A DNA stretch of 64,000 nucleotides from an uncultured Clostridia bacterium. Lineage in GTDB: Bacteria; Bacillota; Clostridia; Lachnospirales; Anaerotignaceae. The notes below the pieces were generated by a model that worked only from the letters and a program-made list of their open reading frames with translations, did not search any database and was not told the origin of the DNA. The stretch's first letter is position 1; each line of letters begins with the position of its first letter. The DNA lies in assembly GCA_945868505.1 (NCBI GenBank), contig CAMBLO010000001.1, positions 145,620 through 209,619 on the forward strand, in the 5' to 3' direction. Below, one piece after another: positions 47,940 to 57,688 of the stretch. The translations under genes and the position numbers were made by a program.

Positions 47940-48164
47940 ATGAAAACGACAAATATCCTTGCACTGACATTAGTGATCATCGGTGCGCTGAACTGGGGGC
48001 TGATCGGCTTCTTTGGGTTCGATTTGGTTACGACCCTGTTCCATGGCAGTATGTTCTGGCTGGCACGGGTAATCTTTGCACTGGTCGGTTTGGCAGGGCT
48101 TTGGTGCCTGACCATGTATCATTCCGTAGGGCAGGAAGAACGGATGCACATGACAAAGCAGTAA
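47940..48164 (+). CDS. DUF378 family membrane protein
   Basis: NILALTLVIIGALNWGLIGFFGFDLVTTLF. Confidence 0.85.
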   Translation: MKTTNILALTLVIIGALNWGLIGFFGFDLVTTLFHGSMFWLARVIFALVGLAGLWCLTMYHSVGQEERMHMTKQ

Positions 48165-48237
48165 AGCAAAAGAGGAAAACGGGCGGAAGCATTATGCGGC
48201 ATTCCCGCCCGCAGTTACATAGAAAGGGAGTGGAAGT

Positions 48238-49077
48238 ATGCGTTTTACAAAAATGCAGGGCTGCGGCAATGACTATATCTACATAAATTGTTTTGAAGAA
48301 AAGGTGGAAAACCCCGAAAAGCTGGCGATTGCCATGAGTGAGCGTCATTTTGGCGTAGGCTCCGATGGGCTTGTGCTGATTATGCCCTCCGAGGTGGGGG
48401 ATTTCCGCATGAGAATGTTCAATCTGGATGGTTCCGAAGGGGAAATGTGCGGCAATGCGGTGCGCTGCATCGGCAAATACGTTTATGAAAGAGGCTTGAC
48501 CGATAAAACCTTGGTGGCGCTGGAAACAAAGGGCGGCATGAAATATCTTGACCTTCATGTGAAGGACGGCATTGTGGAGAGCATTACCGTGGATATGGGC
48601 GAACCTATTTTTGAAGCGGCACAGATTCCTGTGGTAAGTGAAAAGCATCCTGTAATCGGGGAAACAGCGGAAATTCTGGATCGGGAATTTGCCTTTACCT
48701 GTGTTTCCATGGGCAATCCCCATGCAGTCACCTTTGTGGAAAACGTGAAGAAATATCCCATCGAAACATACGGCAAGGTGGCAGAGGCACACCCTATGTT
48801 CCCCAATAAGGTCAATGTGGAATTTGTAGAGGTTGTGGACGACAGCCATGTAAAAATGCGTGTTTGGGAACGGGGCAGCGGTGAAACATGGGCTTGCGGC
48901 ACCGGGGCTAGTGCAACGGCGGTTGCCTGCTTCCTGAACGGAAAAACAGGAAGAACAGTGGACGTAGAACTGATCGGCGGCACACTGACCATTGAATGGA
49001 GAGAAGCAGACAATCATGTTTACATGACAGGCCCCGCGGCTTTCTCTTTCGACGGCGTATGGCTGCGGGAGGTATAA
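48238..49077 (+). CDS. dapF: diaminopimelate epimerase
   Basis: FTKMQGCGNDYIYINCF, MCGNAVRCIGKYV, ERGSGETWACGTGA. Confidence 0.95.
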   Translation: MRFTKMQGCGNDYIYINCFEEKVENPEKLAIAMSERHFGVGSDGLVLIMPSEVGDFRMRMFNLDGSEGEMCGNAVRCIGKYVYERGLTDKTLVALETKGGMKYLDLHVKDGIVESITVDMGEPIFEAAQIPVVSEKHPVIGETAEILDREFAFTCVSMGNPHAVTFVENVKKYPIETYGKVAEAHPMFPNKVNVEFVEVVDDSHVKMRVWERGSGETWACGTGASATAVACFLNGKTGRTVDVELIGGTLTIEWREADNHVYMTGPAAFSFDGVWLREV

Positions 49078-49078
49078 A

Positions 49079-50362
49079 ATGGCAAAAGAATTACACGAAT
49101 TGAACGAACTGGAAGAACGTGTCATATTGGTAGCGGTGGAAATGGACGAAAGAAGCAGCCGTTCTGCCATGGATACGGATGCCTGCTTGGATGAGCTGGA
49201 GGAACTGGTGAAAACAGCAGGGGCAACGGCGGTGGCTCGTTCTGTGCAGAAAAGAGAGCGGGTACATCCCGGTCATTATCTGGGCACAGGGAAAATTGAA
49301 GAGTTGAAAATGATGGTGCAGGCATACAATGCTACAGGCATCGTCTGTGATGATGAGCTTTCCCCTGCCCAGTTGAAAAATCTGGAACAGATGCTTGGCA
49401 CAAAGGTCATGGACAGAACCATCGTCATTCTGGATATCTTTGCGGCAAGGGCATTGTCCGGCGAAGGGAAGATTCAGGTAGAACTGGCACAGTTGAAATA
49501 CAGACTGTCCCGCTTGACTGGTATGGGTGCATCCATGTCCCGTCTGGGGGGCGGCATCGGTACCAGAGGCCCTGGGGAAAAGAAACTGGAAACAGACAGA
49601 CGCTATATTAAGGAGCGGATTGCGGAGCTGAACAGAGAAGCCCAGGATATCCGCACCCATCGGGAACTGCTGAGAGCCCAGAGAAGCAAAAAGGGCACTC
49701 CCGTCATTTCTCTGGTGGGTTATACTAACGCAGGAAAATCTACTATTTTGAATTATCTTTCCGATGCAGGCGTTCTGGCGGAGGATAAGCTTTTTGCAAC
49801 GCTGGATACTACCACAAGAAAGGTGGAACTGCCCGGCGGTTCCGAGGTTTTCCTGACGGATACCGTAGGTTTCATTCAGAAGTTGCCCCATCATCTGGTG
49901 CAGGCCTTCCGTGCCACATTGGAGGAATTGCAGTATGCGGATATCCTGCTGCATGTGGTGGATGCTTCCAATCCCAACAGAGCGGAACACATGAAGGTAG
50001 TCTACCAGACCTTGAAGGATTTGGGCTGCGAGGATACCCCTGTGATCACAGTATTTAATAAAATGGATAACGAGGTGGAACTGCCTCTGCCCATGGATAC
50101 CATGGGGAGGGATATCGTGCAGGTTTCCGCTGCCAAGGGGGAAGGTATGGAATTGCTTTTGGAACGAGTGGAAAAGCTGCTGCAAAGCTTCCGCAAATCC
50201 ATGAAAGCCTTGGTGCCTTATACAGAAGGGGGCTTGATTGGCTGGGTTCATGGCAGATGCGAAATCATTCGGGAGGAGCATACCGGAGAAGGCGTTCTGC
50301 TGGAGGTTTATGTGGATGAAGAATCTGCCAACAGATTGCAGAGATTTCAGGTAGTGGAATAA
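49079..50362 (+). CDS. hflX: GTPase HflX
   Basis: GIGTRGPGEKKLETDRR, VGYTNAGKST, DTVGFIQKLPHHLVQAF. Confidence 0.95.
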   Translation: MAKELHELNELEERVILVAVEMDERSSRSAMDTDACLDELEELVKTAGATAVARSVQKRERVHPGHYLGTGKIEELKMMVQAYNATGIVCDDELSPAQLKNLEQMLGTKVMDRTIVILDIFAARALSGEGKIQVELAQLKYRLSRLTGMGASMSRLGGGIGTRGPGEKKLETDRRYIKERIAELNREAQDIRTHRELLRAQRSKKGTPVISLVGYTNAGKSTILNYLSDAGVLAEDKLFATLDTTTRKVELPGGSEVFLTDTVGFIQKLPHHLVQAFRATLEELQYADILLHVVDASNPNRAEHMKVVYQTLKDLGCEDTPVITVFNKMDNEVELPLPMDTMGRDIVQVSAAKGEGMELLLERVEKLLQSFRKSMKALVPYTEGGLIGWVHGRCEIIREEHTGEGVLLEVYVDEESANRLQRFQVVE

Positions 50363-50369
50363 GAAAGCT

Positions 50370-50403
50370 ATTAGCCTTGGGGCAAATGCCCTAGGGCTTT
50401 TTT
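50370..50403 (+). terminator. terminator after hflX
   Basis: AGCCTTGGGGCAAATGCCCTAGGGCTTTTTT. Confidence 0.75.
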
Positions 50404-50535
50404 CGTTTTCAGAAAGAAAGGCTTAAGAAAATCGTAAGGAATTTTCTCTTTGTTTTGTAATAACTCTGTGATACTATGAAATTGGATTAAAATTCCATTA
50501 AAAAGATAGGAAATTGTGTGTTAGGGGGTGTGCCC

Positions 50536-51255
50536 GTGGAGGAAAACATCATTCGCATCAGGGATGTGAAAAAAATATATCAGATGGGCAGCGAGTCCAT
50601 TCGTGCCATTGATGGGGTTTCTCTGAATATCCGTCAGGGAGAAGTCTGCTGTTTGTTTGGGAAATCAGGCTCCGGGAAGTCCACTTTGCTGAACCTGATT
50701 GCAGGGCTGGAAAAGCCCACGGAAGGGAAAATTCTTTTCCATAAAAAGCACATCGAGCGGATGGACGAAGACCAGCTGGCAAATTTCAGAAGGCAGTATG
50801 TAGGTTTCGTTTTTCAGGCTTATAATTTGCTGCCGACGCTGACGGCCTTGGAAAATGTCACCCTTCCCCTGATTTTCAAAGGAGTTCCTTTGAAGGAGCG
50901 GAATGAACGGGCCATGGAAATGCTGAAGGCAGTTGGCTTGGAGGAGCGAGCAAAGCATAAGCCCTTTGAAATGAGCGGCGGCCAGCAGCAGAGGGTCAGC
51001 ATTGCGCGAGCTTTTGTGAATGAACCGCCTGTGGTTTTTGCTGATGAGCCTACGGGCAATCTGGATACAAAAACCACCTATGAAATGATGGATTTGATTA
51101 CAGGCATGGCAAAGAAGAATAACCAGACCCTTGTCATTGTCACCCACGATTTGGAGCTGGCGGAATATGCCGATCGCATTGTGGTGCTGCAGGATGGGAA
51201 AATAGAAAAAATACAAAAAAGATTACGGGGCGAAGGAGAGAGTGTGTATGAGTAA
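50536..51255 (+). CDS. ABC transporter ATP-binding protein (MacB/LolD type); GTG start, ORF track start 50518
   Basis: [51 protein letters not shown]. Confidence 0.92.
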   Translation: MEENIIRIRDVKKIYQMGSESIRAIDGVSLNIRQGEVCCLFGKSGSGKSTLLNLIAGLEKPTEGKILFHKKHIERMDEDQLANFRRQYVGFVFQAYNLLPTLTALENVTLPLIFKGVPLKERNERAMEMLKAVGLEERAKHKPFEMSGGQQQRVSIARAFVNEPPVVFADEPTGNLDTKTTYEMMDLITGMAKKNNQTLVIVTHDLELAEYADRIVVLQDGKIEKIQKRLRGEGESVYE

Positions 51256-53389
51256 AAAATGGTTGCGACGATTATTTGCGGTAGGGATGGTAATATCCTT
51301 GCTGGTAGGGCAGTGCATGACAGGTTTTGCCGCAGAGGATGGGGATGCTTCCATTGTTGTTTCCGGCGATGGCATTTATGAGGTGGAAACAGGGAACACA
51401 AATCTCGTGAAGCTGCAGATCAAAAATAAAGGAGATGGCACAGCGGAAAATGTGCATCTGGAGCCGAGAGTTCCCTCCGGCATTTCTCCTTTCCGCCTGA
51501 AGCTGCAGGGCGGCGGCGACCTGGGAGATTTGGGGGTTAATGCGGTCAAGACCGTTACACTGGAAGTCAAGATTGATGGCATCGTGGAGGAACCCAGTTA
51601 CAGCGTGCCCTTGAAATATACCTATAGCAGCCGTAATGGCAACAGCCATAGCGGCACAACAACCATTTATCTGAAGGTGAAGGGTTTCAACCGGGAGCCA
51701 GGCTTTGAACTGACAGATATGAAGCTTTCCCCGGAAACCATGAACCCTGGCAGCAGCGCAAGCCTGAGCGGTAAAGTTCTCAATACCGGCGGTCATGATA
51801 TGTATCAGGTGGAACTTTCCTTGGACAACCTGACCACGGACGGTATCAGTTTGGCGGGGGGCTTCAACAGCAAGATGATTTCCAAGCTTGCCGTTGGTGC
51901 AGGTACATCCTTTACCTTCCCTTTGGTAGCCAGCGCGGATATGGCGGCAGGGAATTATCCCGTTGCCATCAAGCTGAAATATCAGGATGAATTTGGAAAA
52001 GCCTATGAAAAGACCAATCAATTTTATGTGAATGTGGGCGGTGTTGCCGGCAGAAAGGCGGACTTGGAGATTCGCAATATGAAGGAGCCTGGTGGGGTTT
52101 ACGGCGTGAATCAGAATTTCACTGTTTCCTTCGATTTGTATAATAAGGGCGCAGTAACGGCAAAGGATATCGTCATTACGGCGGAGCCTGTGGACAGCTC
52201 TGCGGTGGTTCCCAAATCTGCCAGCATGAAAACCATCCATGCACTGGCACCGGGGGCAAGCACTCATCAGTCCTTTACCTTTGCGGGAACGGCAGCTTCC
52301 ACTTCCCAGAACTATGCCATCCAGTTTACGGTGGAATATACCTCCGGCGGTACGGCAACTACCACCTTCAAGCAGTTTGCGGGGGTCAATGTGAGCAATC
52401 CTGATAAGGACGAGGATGAAAACACAAGCAAACCGAAAATTATCGTCAGCAATTATGTATGTGATCCGCTGATCGTCATGGCGGGGGAAGAATTCGACCT
52501 GAAGCTGACGCTGATGAATACCCATAAGGATAAGGCAGTTAAAAATATCAAAATGTTCCTGACCTTGGCGGAGGAAACTTCCTCTGAAACGGAAAAATCC
52601 GGCAATATTTTTACACCGGTCAACAGCAGCAACACTTTCTATTTTGACTCTATCCGCCCCAAGGGAACGATGGATAAATCCCTGCGGCTCTATGTGGTAC
52701 CAGATGCCCAGCCTAAGACCTATACCCTGACGGTCAACTTTGAATACGAGGACAGCAAGGGAACGGAATATACAGCAACGGAACTTTTGGGCATCAATGT
52801 GAAACAGATGACAGAACTGCAGATCGATGATTTTTCCGTCCCTGAAACGGTGGAACAGTTCCAGCCTGTAACGGTGGCCTTCAGCTATTACAATACAGGC
52901 AAGGTTACCTTAAATAATTTGATGATTAAGGTTGAGGGCGATGTGGATTGCCCTAACAAGAGTACCTATATCGGAAACATGGAATCGGGTTATAGCGATT
53001 ATTTTGAAACCACCTTCACACCCAATAGTGTTGGTGAGGTGCCTGTCAGCATCATCATCAGCTATGAAGACCCCAGTGGGGAGACCATAGAGGAACGCAG
53101 AGATTTGCTGCTGAATGTTACAGAACCCTTTATGCCGGAAGATATGGAAGGAATGGAAGAAAATCCTCCTATGGATATGAAGCATATGGCAGTAGGTATC
53201 GGCATTTTGATCCTGTTGGCAGGGGCATTGGCAGTATTCGTGAAAAAACAGAAGGAACCGCCCAAAAGCACAGCGGAAAGCGTGAGCGATGTGGAGGAGC
53301 TGGAAGAAGAGGATGATTTGAACGACGATTTCGAAGAAGAAATCACAGAGATCATTCAGGAGGACAATAAAGAGGGGATGCCCTTATGA
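51248..53389 (+). CDS. secreted, C-terminally anchored CARDB/NEW3-like Ig-repeat protein
   Basis: Signal peptide; repeated (V/L)xNKGxxTAxN / NTGKVTLNN modules; C-terminal TM and acidic cytoplasmic tail. Confidence 0.75.
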   Translation: MSKKWLRRLFAVGMVISLLVGQCMTGFAAEDGDASIVVSGDGIYEVETGNTNLVKLQIKNKGDGTAENVHLEPRVPSGISPFRLKLQGGGDLGDLGVNAVKTVTLEVKIDGIVEEPSYSVPLKYTYSSRNGNSHSGTTTIYLKVKGFNREPGFELTDMKLSPETMNPGSSASLSGKVLNTGGHDMYQVELSLDNLTTDGISLAGGFNSKMISKLAVGAGTSFTFPLVASADMAAGNYPVAIKLKYQDEFGKAYEKTNQFYVNVGGVAGRKADLEIRNMKEPGGVYGVNQNFTVSFDLYNKGAVTAKDIVITAEPVDSSAVVPKSASMKTIHALAPGASTHQSFTFAGTAASTSQNYAIQFTVEYTSGGTATTTFKQFAGVNVSNPDKDEDENTSKPKIIVSNYVCDPLIVMAGEEFDLKLTLMNTHKDKAVKNIKMFLTLAEETSSETEKSGNIFTPVNSSNTFYFDSIRPKGTMDKSLRLYVVPDAQPKTYTLTVNFEYEDSKGTEYTATELLGINVKQMTELQIDDFSVPETVEQFQPVTVAFSYYNTGKVTLNNLMIKVEGDVDCPNKSTYIGNMESGYSDYFETTFTPNSVGEVPVSIIISYEDPSGETIEERRDLLLNVTEPFMPEDMEGMEENPPMDMKHMAVGIGILILLAGALAVFVKKQKEPPKSTAESVSDVEELEEEDDLNDDFEEEITEIIQEDNKEGMPL

Positions 53390-54699
53390 ACAAGAGAGAT
53401 ATGATCGACATGGCTCTGCGGAACCTTTTGAAGCGAAAGGTGCGTACTGTTCTGACAGTCCTTGGCGTTGTCATCGGTACGGCATCCATCGTTGTCATGG
53501 TTTCCATTGGCATTGGCATGAATGAGGGCTTTGCCCAACAACTGGAAAGCTGGGGCAGCCTGCAGGTCATCAATGTATACCCCAGCGGCGGCATGGTGTA
53601 TGATGAGGAATCAGATTCCATGAAGCAGGAAAAAAAGCAAGACGAGCTGAACGCCAAGGCGGTGGATACCTTTCGCCAGATGGAGCATGTGGAGGCGGTT
53701 TCCCCTGTCATAGAGGAATATATGTATCTGACGGCAGGAAAATATGTTGCCGATGCCAGCATTATGGGCATCGAGCCCGGCACCATGGAAGCCTTGGGCT
53801 ATAACGTGGAAGAAGGGCGCGCCCTGACAGCGGAGGATAGTAAAGCCATCGTCGTGGGGGGCGGCGTGGAATTTTACGACCCTAAGCTGAGCTGGGAAAT
53901 GCGGTATACCTCAGAACCGCCTCAAGTGGATGTGCTGAACGAAAAAATCAGTATCACCTATGACTGGAATTATGGCACACGCAATGCGGATAAGAGCATC
54001 AAGCCTGTGAAGGTGGATGCGGTGGGTAAGCTTTCTGCAGAAGGCAGTGACAGTTGGCGTGTCATCATGCCCATCAAGGAACTGGAAAAAATACAGAAGG
54101 CCAGACAGGAATGGGAGCAGAAAAAATACGGCTCCAACAATTCCTCCAACCGCAACCAGTCCAAGGAATATCAGCAGGTTTTGGTCAAGGTAGACGAGAT
54201 GGACAATGTGCAGGGCGTACAGCAGCAAATCAAGGATTTGGGATTTCGTGCATCCAGTTTGACAGACGAACTGAATGCTATGAAGGAGACTACCAAAATG
54301 CTGCGGCTGGTACTGGGTGCCATTGGTGCCGTTTCCATGGTGGTGGCAGCCATCAGTATCACCAATACCATGGTCATGGCAATTTATGAGCGGACGAAGG
54401 AAATCGGCATTATGAAGGTCATTGGGGCATCCCTGAAGGATATCAAAGGCTTGTTCCTGACAGAAGCGGCCTTCATCGGCTTTTCCGGCGGCGTCATCGG
54501 GATTGTGGTGAGCTTCGGCATCTCGTTTATTGTGAATCTGGTGGCATCCCGTCAGGGCAGCACCATGCAGTCTGCTATCCCTTTGTGGCTGGCTTTCGGC
54601 GGCGTGGCCTTTGCCACGGGTGTCGGCATCCTTTCGGGCTATCTGCCTGCGAAACGTGCCATGAAGCTGAGCGCTCTGACAGCCATCAAAACAGAATAA
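53386..54699 (+). CDS. ABC transporter permease, MacB/FtsX type
   Basis: ALRNLLKRKVRTVLTVLGVVIGTASIVVMVSIGIGM; ERTKEIGIMKVIGASLKDIKGLFLTEA. Confidence 0.92.
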   Translation: MNKRDMIDMALRNLLKRKVRTVLTVLGVVIGTASIVVMVSIGIGMNEGFAQQLESWGSLQVINVYPSGGMVYDEESDSMKQEKKQDELNAKAVDTFRQMEHVEAVSPVIEEYMYLTAGKYVADASIMGIEPGTMEALGYNVEEGRALTAEDSKAIVVGGGVEFYDPKLSWEMRYTSEPPQVDVLNEKISITYDWNYGTRNADKSIKPVKVDAVGKLSAEGSDSWRVIMPIKELEKIQKARQEWEQKKYGSNNSSNRNQSKEYQQVLVKVDEMDNVQGVQQQIKDLGFRASSLTDELNAMKETTKMLRLVLGAIGAVSMVVAAISITNTMVMAIYERTKEIGIMKVIGASLKDIKGLFLTEAAFIGFSGGVIGIVVSFGISFIVNLVASRQGSTMQSAIPLWLAFGGVAFATGVGILSGYLPAKRAMKLSALTAIKTE

Positions 54700-54707
54700 A
54701 AGTGAGT

Positions 54708-54744
54708 AAAGGCATTCCTAATTGGGTATTGGGGAATGCCTTTC
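54708..54744 (+). terminator. terminator
   Basis: AAAGGCATTCC...GGAATGCCTTTCTTTTT. Confidence 0.8.
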
Positions 54745-54822
54745 TTTTTGAAAAATTTTTTCATAGTTTCTTTTTTTCTGCTAAAACTAACGGCAATATG
54801 GCAAGCAGAAAGGAAGAAGCCT

Positions 54823-55491
54823 ATGCTCATTGAATTTGCCAGTGCCCCTGCGGCGGCGGGGCTGTTTTTTCTGTATATCAAGGATAAATACGAAAAGGAA
54901 CCGTGGAAAATGCTCTTTCTGGGGCTGCTGTTCGGGTTGTATACGGCGGCGGTGGTCTATGCCTTCGGCACATGGCTGGAGGTGCGCTTTCCCCATGAAG
55001 AAACGCCCTTCTATACGGCGTTTTTCAGCTCGGCAGGGGTGGAGGAACTGGTAAAATTCCTCTTTCTTTTCCTGCTCATCTGGGGAAACAAAAACTTCAA
55101 TGAGCCACTGGATGGGATTGTCTACGGCGTATTCGTTTCCCTTGGCTTTGCCTGGGTGGAAAATATCATTTATGTGACCCACCCTGTTCTGGGGGGATAT
55201 GAAACGGCGCTGACACGGGCCCTCCTTTCTGTGCCGGGGCATGGGCTGTTTGGGGTGCAGATGGGCTATTATCTGGCTCTGGGAAAGTATCAAAATGAGA
55301 GAAAATATATGCCTTTGGCGTTTTCCATGCCCTATCTTGCCCATGGGCTGTATAATTTTTTCCTGCTGGAAAAGGAGTGGATCTGCTGGGTGCTTTTCGC
55401 GGCCCTGGAAATCTGGCTTTGGGTATCGGGCATGAGGAAAATCAAGCTGCTGCAACTCTGCTCCCCCTTTCGGAAAAAGAATATGGGGTAG
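54823..55491 (+). CDS. PrsW-family intramembrane metalloprotease
   Basis: GVEELVKFLFLFL, GFAWVENIIYV, SVPGHGLFGVQMGY. Confidence 0.88.
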   Translation: MLIEFASAPAAAGLFFLYIKDKYEKEPWKMLFLGLLFGLYTAAVVYAFGTWLEVRFPHEETPFYTAFFSSAGVEELVKFLFLFLLIWGNKNFNEPLDGIVYGVFVSLGFAWVENIIYVTHPVLGGYETALTRALLSVPGHGLFGVQMGYYLALGKYQNERKYMPLAFSMPYLAHGLYNFFLLEKEWICWVLFAALEIWLWVSGMRKIKLLQLCSPFRKKNMG

Positions 55492-55527
55492 ATTCAGACC
55501 CAGCGGGAGAATCTTTTTGGAAATACC

Positions 55528-55556
55528 TTGAAAAAGAATAGAAAAAGCGATATACT
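55528..55556 (+). promoter_or_regulatory. promoter of NUDIX gene
   Basis: TTGAAA-N17-TATACT. Confidence 0.65.
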
Positions 55557-55596
55557 ATAGACAGTGCAAAAAACTGAATAGGCGGGAGGAAAAACG

Positions 55597-56061
55597 ATGA
55601 TAGAAGCAGTCAGCTGCGGCGGCGTCGTGATATACAAGTGGAAGATCCTTCTGCTGTATAAAAACCAGAATGGCAGATATATGGGCTGGGTCCTTCCCAA
55701 GGGCACAGTGGAAGAAGGCGAGACTTATCGGCAGACAGCTTTGCGGGAAGTAAAGGAAGAAAGCGGGGCCAACGGCGAGATTATCAAATACGTCGGCAAG
55801 ACCCAATATACCTTTAAAGGCAGCGAGGATACCGTCAGCAAAACCGTGCATTGGTATCTGATGAGTGCCAATTCCTTCTATTGCAAACCCCAGAGCGAGG
55901 AATTCTTTGCCGATGCCGGCTTCTATAAATTCCATGAAGCTTACCATTTGCTGAAATTCAACGATGAACGCCAAATCTTGAAAAAAGCATACTATGAGTA
56001 TAGTGAAATGCGGAAAAACAAAGAGTTTTTGAGAAAGAAATTCGGTGAAAGCAAATCATAA
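55597..56061 (+). CDS. NUDIX hydrolase
   Basis: GTVEEGETYRQTALREVKEESGANG Nudix box. Confidence 0.93.
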   Translation: MIEAVSCGGVVIYKWKILLLYKNQNGRYMGWVLPKGTVEEGETYRQTALREVKEESGANGEIIKYVGKTQYTFKGSEDTVSKTVHWYLMSANSFYCKPQSEEFFADAGFYKFHEAYHLLKFNDERQILKKAYYEYSEMRKNKEFLRKKFGESKS

Positions 56062-56085
56062 AAATCCAAAAGGAGAGATGCGATT

Positions 56086-56385
56086 ATGAAAAAATATTTT
56101 GAAGCAGCACCCAACTTTGATGGTCTGAGAGAAAGAATCATCGTTTTGAAAGACGGCGAAGACAAAAAGACTTTGTTTGCTGTGATCGCTCTGGTAACAG
56201 CTGTATTGATCGCTGTCACAGTAGGCGTTGTTTACTTGCTGAAAACAAAAATGGATGATGAATACGAAGAAGAATGGGATTACGACTGGGACGATCTGGA
56301 TGACGAATTCTGTGAAGACGATGAATGTGAATGCTGCTGCACAGATAAAGACGTTGACGATTCTGTAAAAGTAGAACAGGTTTGA
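56086..56385 (+). CDS. small single-TM protein with acidic, Cys-clustered C-terminus
   Basis: One TM, then DDEYEEEWDYDWDDLDDEFCEDDECECCCTDKD. Confidence 0.7.
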   Translation: MKKYFEAAPNFDGLRERIIVLKDGEDKKTLFAVIALVTAVLIAVTVGVVYLLKTKMDDEYEEEWDYDWDDLDDEFCEDDECECCCTDKDVDDSVKVEQV

Positions 56386-56410
56386 TCCTGCTGGAAAAGA
56401 AAAATAAGAG

Positions 56411-56443
56411 GGTGGGGATTTTTCCTGCTGCGCCCTCTTTTTT
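56411..56443 (+). terminator. terminator
   Basis: AGAGGGTG...CGCCCTCTTTTTTT. Confidence 0.7.
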
Positions 56444-56452
56444 TATGGAAAC

Positions 56453-56488
56453 TGGGACAAAAAAGGAACTTGCGGGACGAATGATAGC
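56453..56488 (+). promoter_or_regulatory. tandem GGGAC motifs upstream of cggR, candidate CggR operator
   Basis: TGGGAC-N14-CGGGAC-N6-TAGCC; partial match to CggR operator logic. Confidence 0.4.
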
Positions 56489-56509
56489 CAAATAAGGTGT
56501 GTGAGAAAA

Positions 56510-57538
56510 ATGGAATATAAATTGCAACTGGTCAAGAAAATCGCGCCGGATTTGACAGAAGAAATTGTAAAGCGCTACCGTGTATTGAAAACTGTCAGAC
56601 TGCTGCAGCCCTGCGGGCGGCGCCTTGTGGTGCTTTCCCTTGGCATGACAGAACGGACAGTGCGCAGCGAAATCGAACGGCTGAGTGCCCAGAATCTGGT
56701 GCACGTTTCCAAGATCGGCATGAGCCTGACGGAAGAAGGTATGGAGGTGCTGGAAGGCTTGGAAGGCATCTTCTCTGCATTGACAGGTCTTTCTATTTTG
56801 GAAGAACGGCTGACAGATGCATTGGGTGCCCAGAAGGTATTCATTGCCCAGGGGGACAGCGATGGCAGCGAACGGGCCCAGAAGGAAATGGGGCAGCTGG
56901 CGGCTCGTGTCCTTTCGGAAAATACAACAGCAGACCTGCGGATTGCCATTGCCGGTGGCTCTGCTATGGCGGAACTGGTGCAGGCGGCTTCCGAAGCATC
57001 GTCGCCCATGGCAAAAATGGTGCTTCCTGCCCGTGGCAGCATCGGCCGCAGATTGGAGCTGCAGGCGGATACCTTGGCGGCAAAGCTGGCAGGCAAATTG
57101 CAGGCGGATTATCGTTTGTTGCATCTGCCTGATAATCTGAGCCTTCATGTGCTGGATGAAATGAAGAAGGACCCGGATATCGCTGAGACCATTGAAGAAA
57201 TGGAACAGGCGAACATTTTGCTTTTGGGCGTGGGCAATGCGCTGGAAATGGCGGAAAAACGCCGTTTGGATGAAACCATCCGCAAACAACTGGAAAAAGA
57301 CCATGCTGTGGCGGAAGCCTGCGGATATTATTTTGACGGAACGGGAAAAGTTGTTTATGAAACCCGCTCCATCGGCATAGATTTTAAAGATATTGATAAG
57401 ATGGACTGCATCATTGTGGTGGCAGGCGGCAAGAAAAAGGCAGAAAGCCTGCTGGCAGTCAGCCACAGGATCCCAAATGGTATTTTTGTGACGGATGAAG
57501 GCGCAGCTTTGGAAATGTTGAGGCTTGCGGGAAAGTAA
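56510..57538 (+). CDS. cggR: central glycolytic genes regulator (SorC family)
   Basis: YRVLKTVRLLQPCGRRLVVLSLGMTERTVRSEIERLSAQNLVHVSKIGMSLTEEG; gene precedes pgk. Confidence 0.92.
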   Translation: MEYKLQLVKKIAPDLTEEIVKRYRVLKTVRLLQPCGRRLVVLSLGMTERTVRSEIERLSAQNLVHVSKIGMSLTEEGMEVLEGLEGIFSALTGLSILEERLTDALGAQKVFIAQGDSDGSERAQKEMGQLAARVLSENTTADLRIAIAGGSAMAELVQAASEASSPMAKMVLPARGSIGRRLELQADTLAAKLAGKLQADYRLLHLPDNLSLHVLDEMKKDPDIAETIEEMEQANILLLGVGNALEMAEKRRLDETIRKQLEKDHAVAEACGYYFDGTGKVVYETRSIGIDFKDIDKMDCIIVVAGGKKKAESLLAVSHRIPNGIFVTDEGAALEMLRLAGK

Positions 57539-57553
57539 ATCTTATCGTATAAT
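57525..57553 (+). promoter_or_regulatory. pgk operon promoter
   Basis: TTGCGG-N17-TATAAT spanning cggR stop codon. Confidence 0.6.
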
Positions 57554-57561
57554 ATCTTTTG

Positions 57562-57579
57562 AGGGACATTTTTCGTCCC
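57562..57579 (+). promoter_or_regulatory. candidate CggR operator downstream of pgk promoter
   Basis: AGGGAC-N6-CGTCCC inverted repeat. Confidence 0.6.
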
Positions 57580-57688
57580 AAATAAAGATGTGATTACTTT
57601 TATAATAGAGTTGTTTCATAATAGAGCAGATTCATGGGAAAACTCTAGGGTATCAGGCTTCGGCCAAATGCAGAAAGGAGAAATACGG

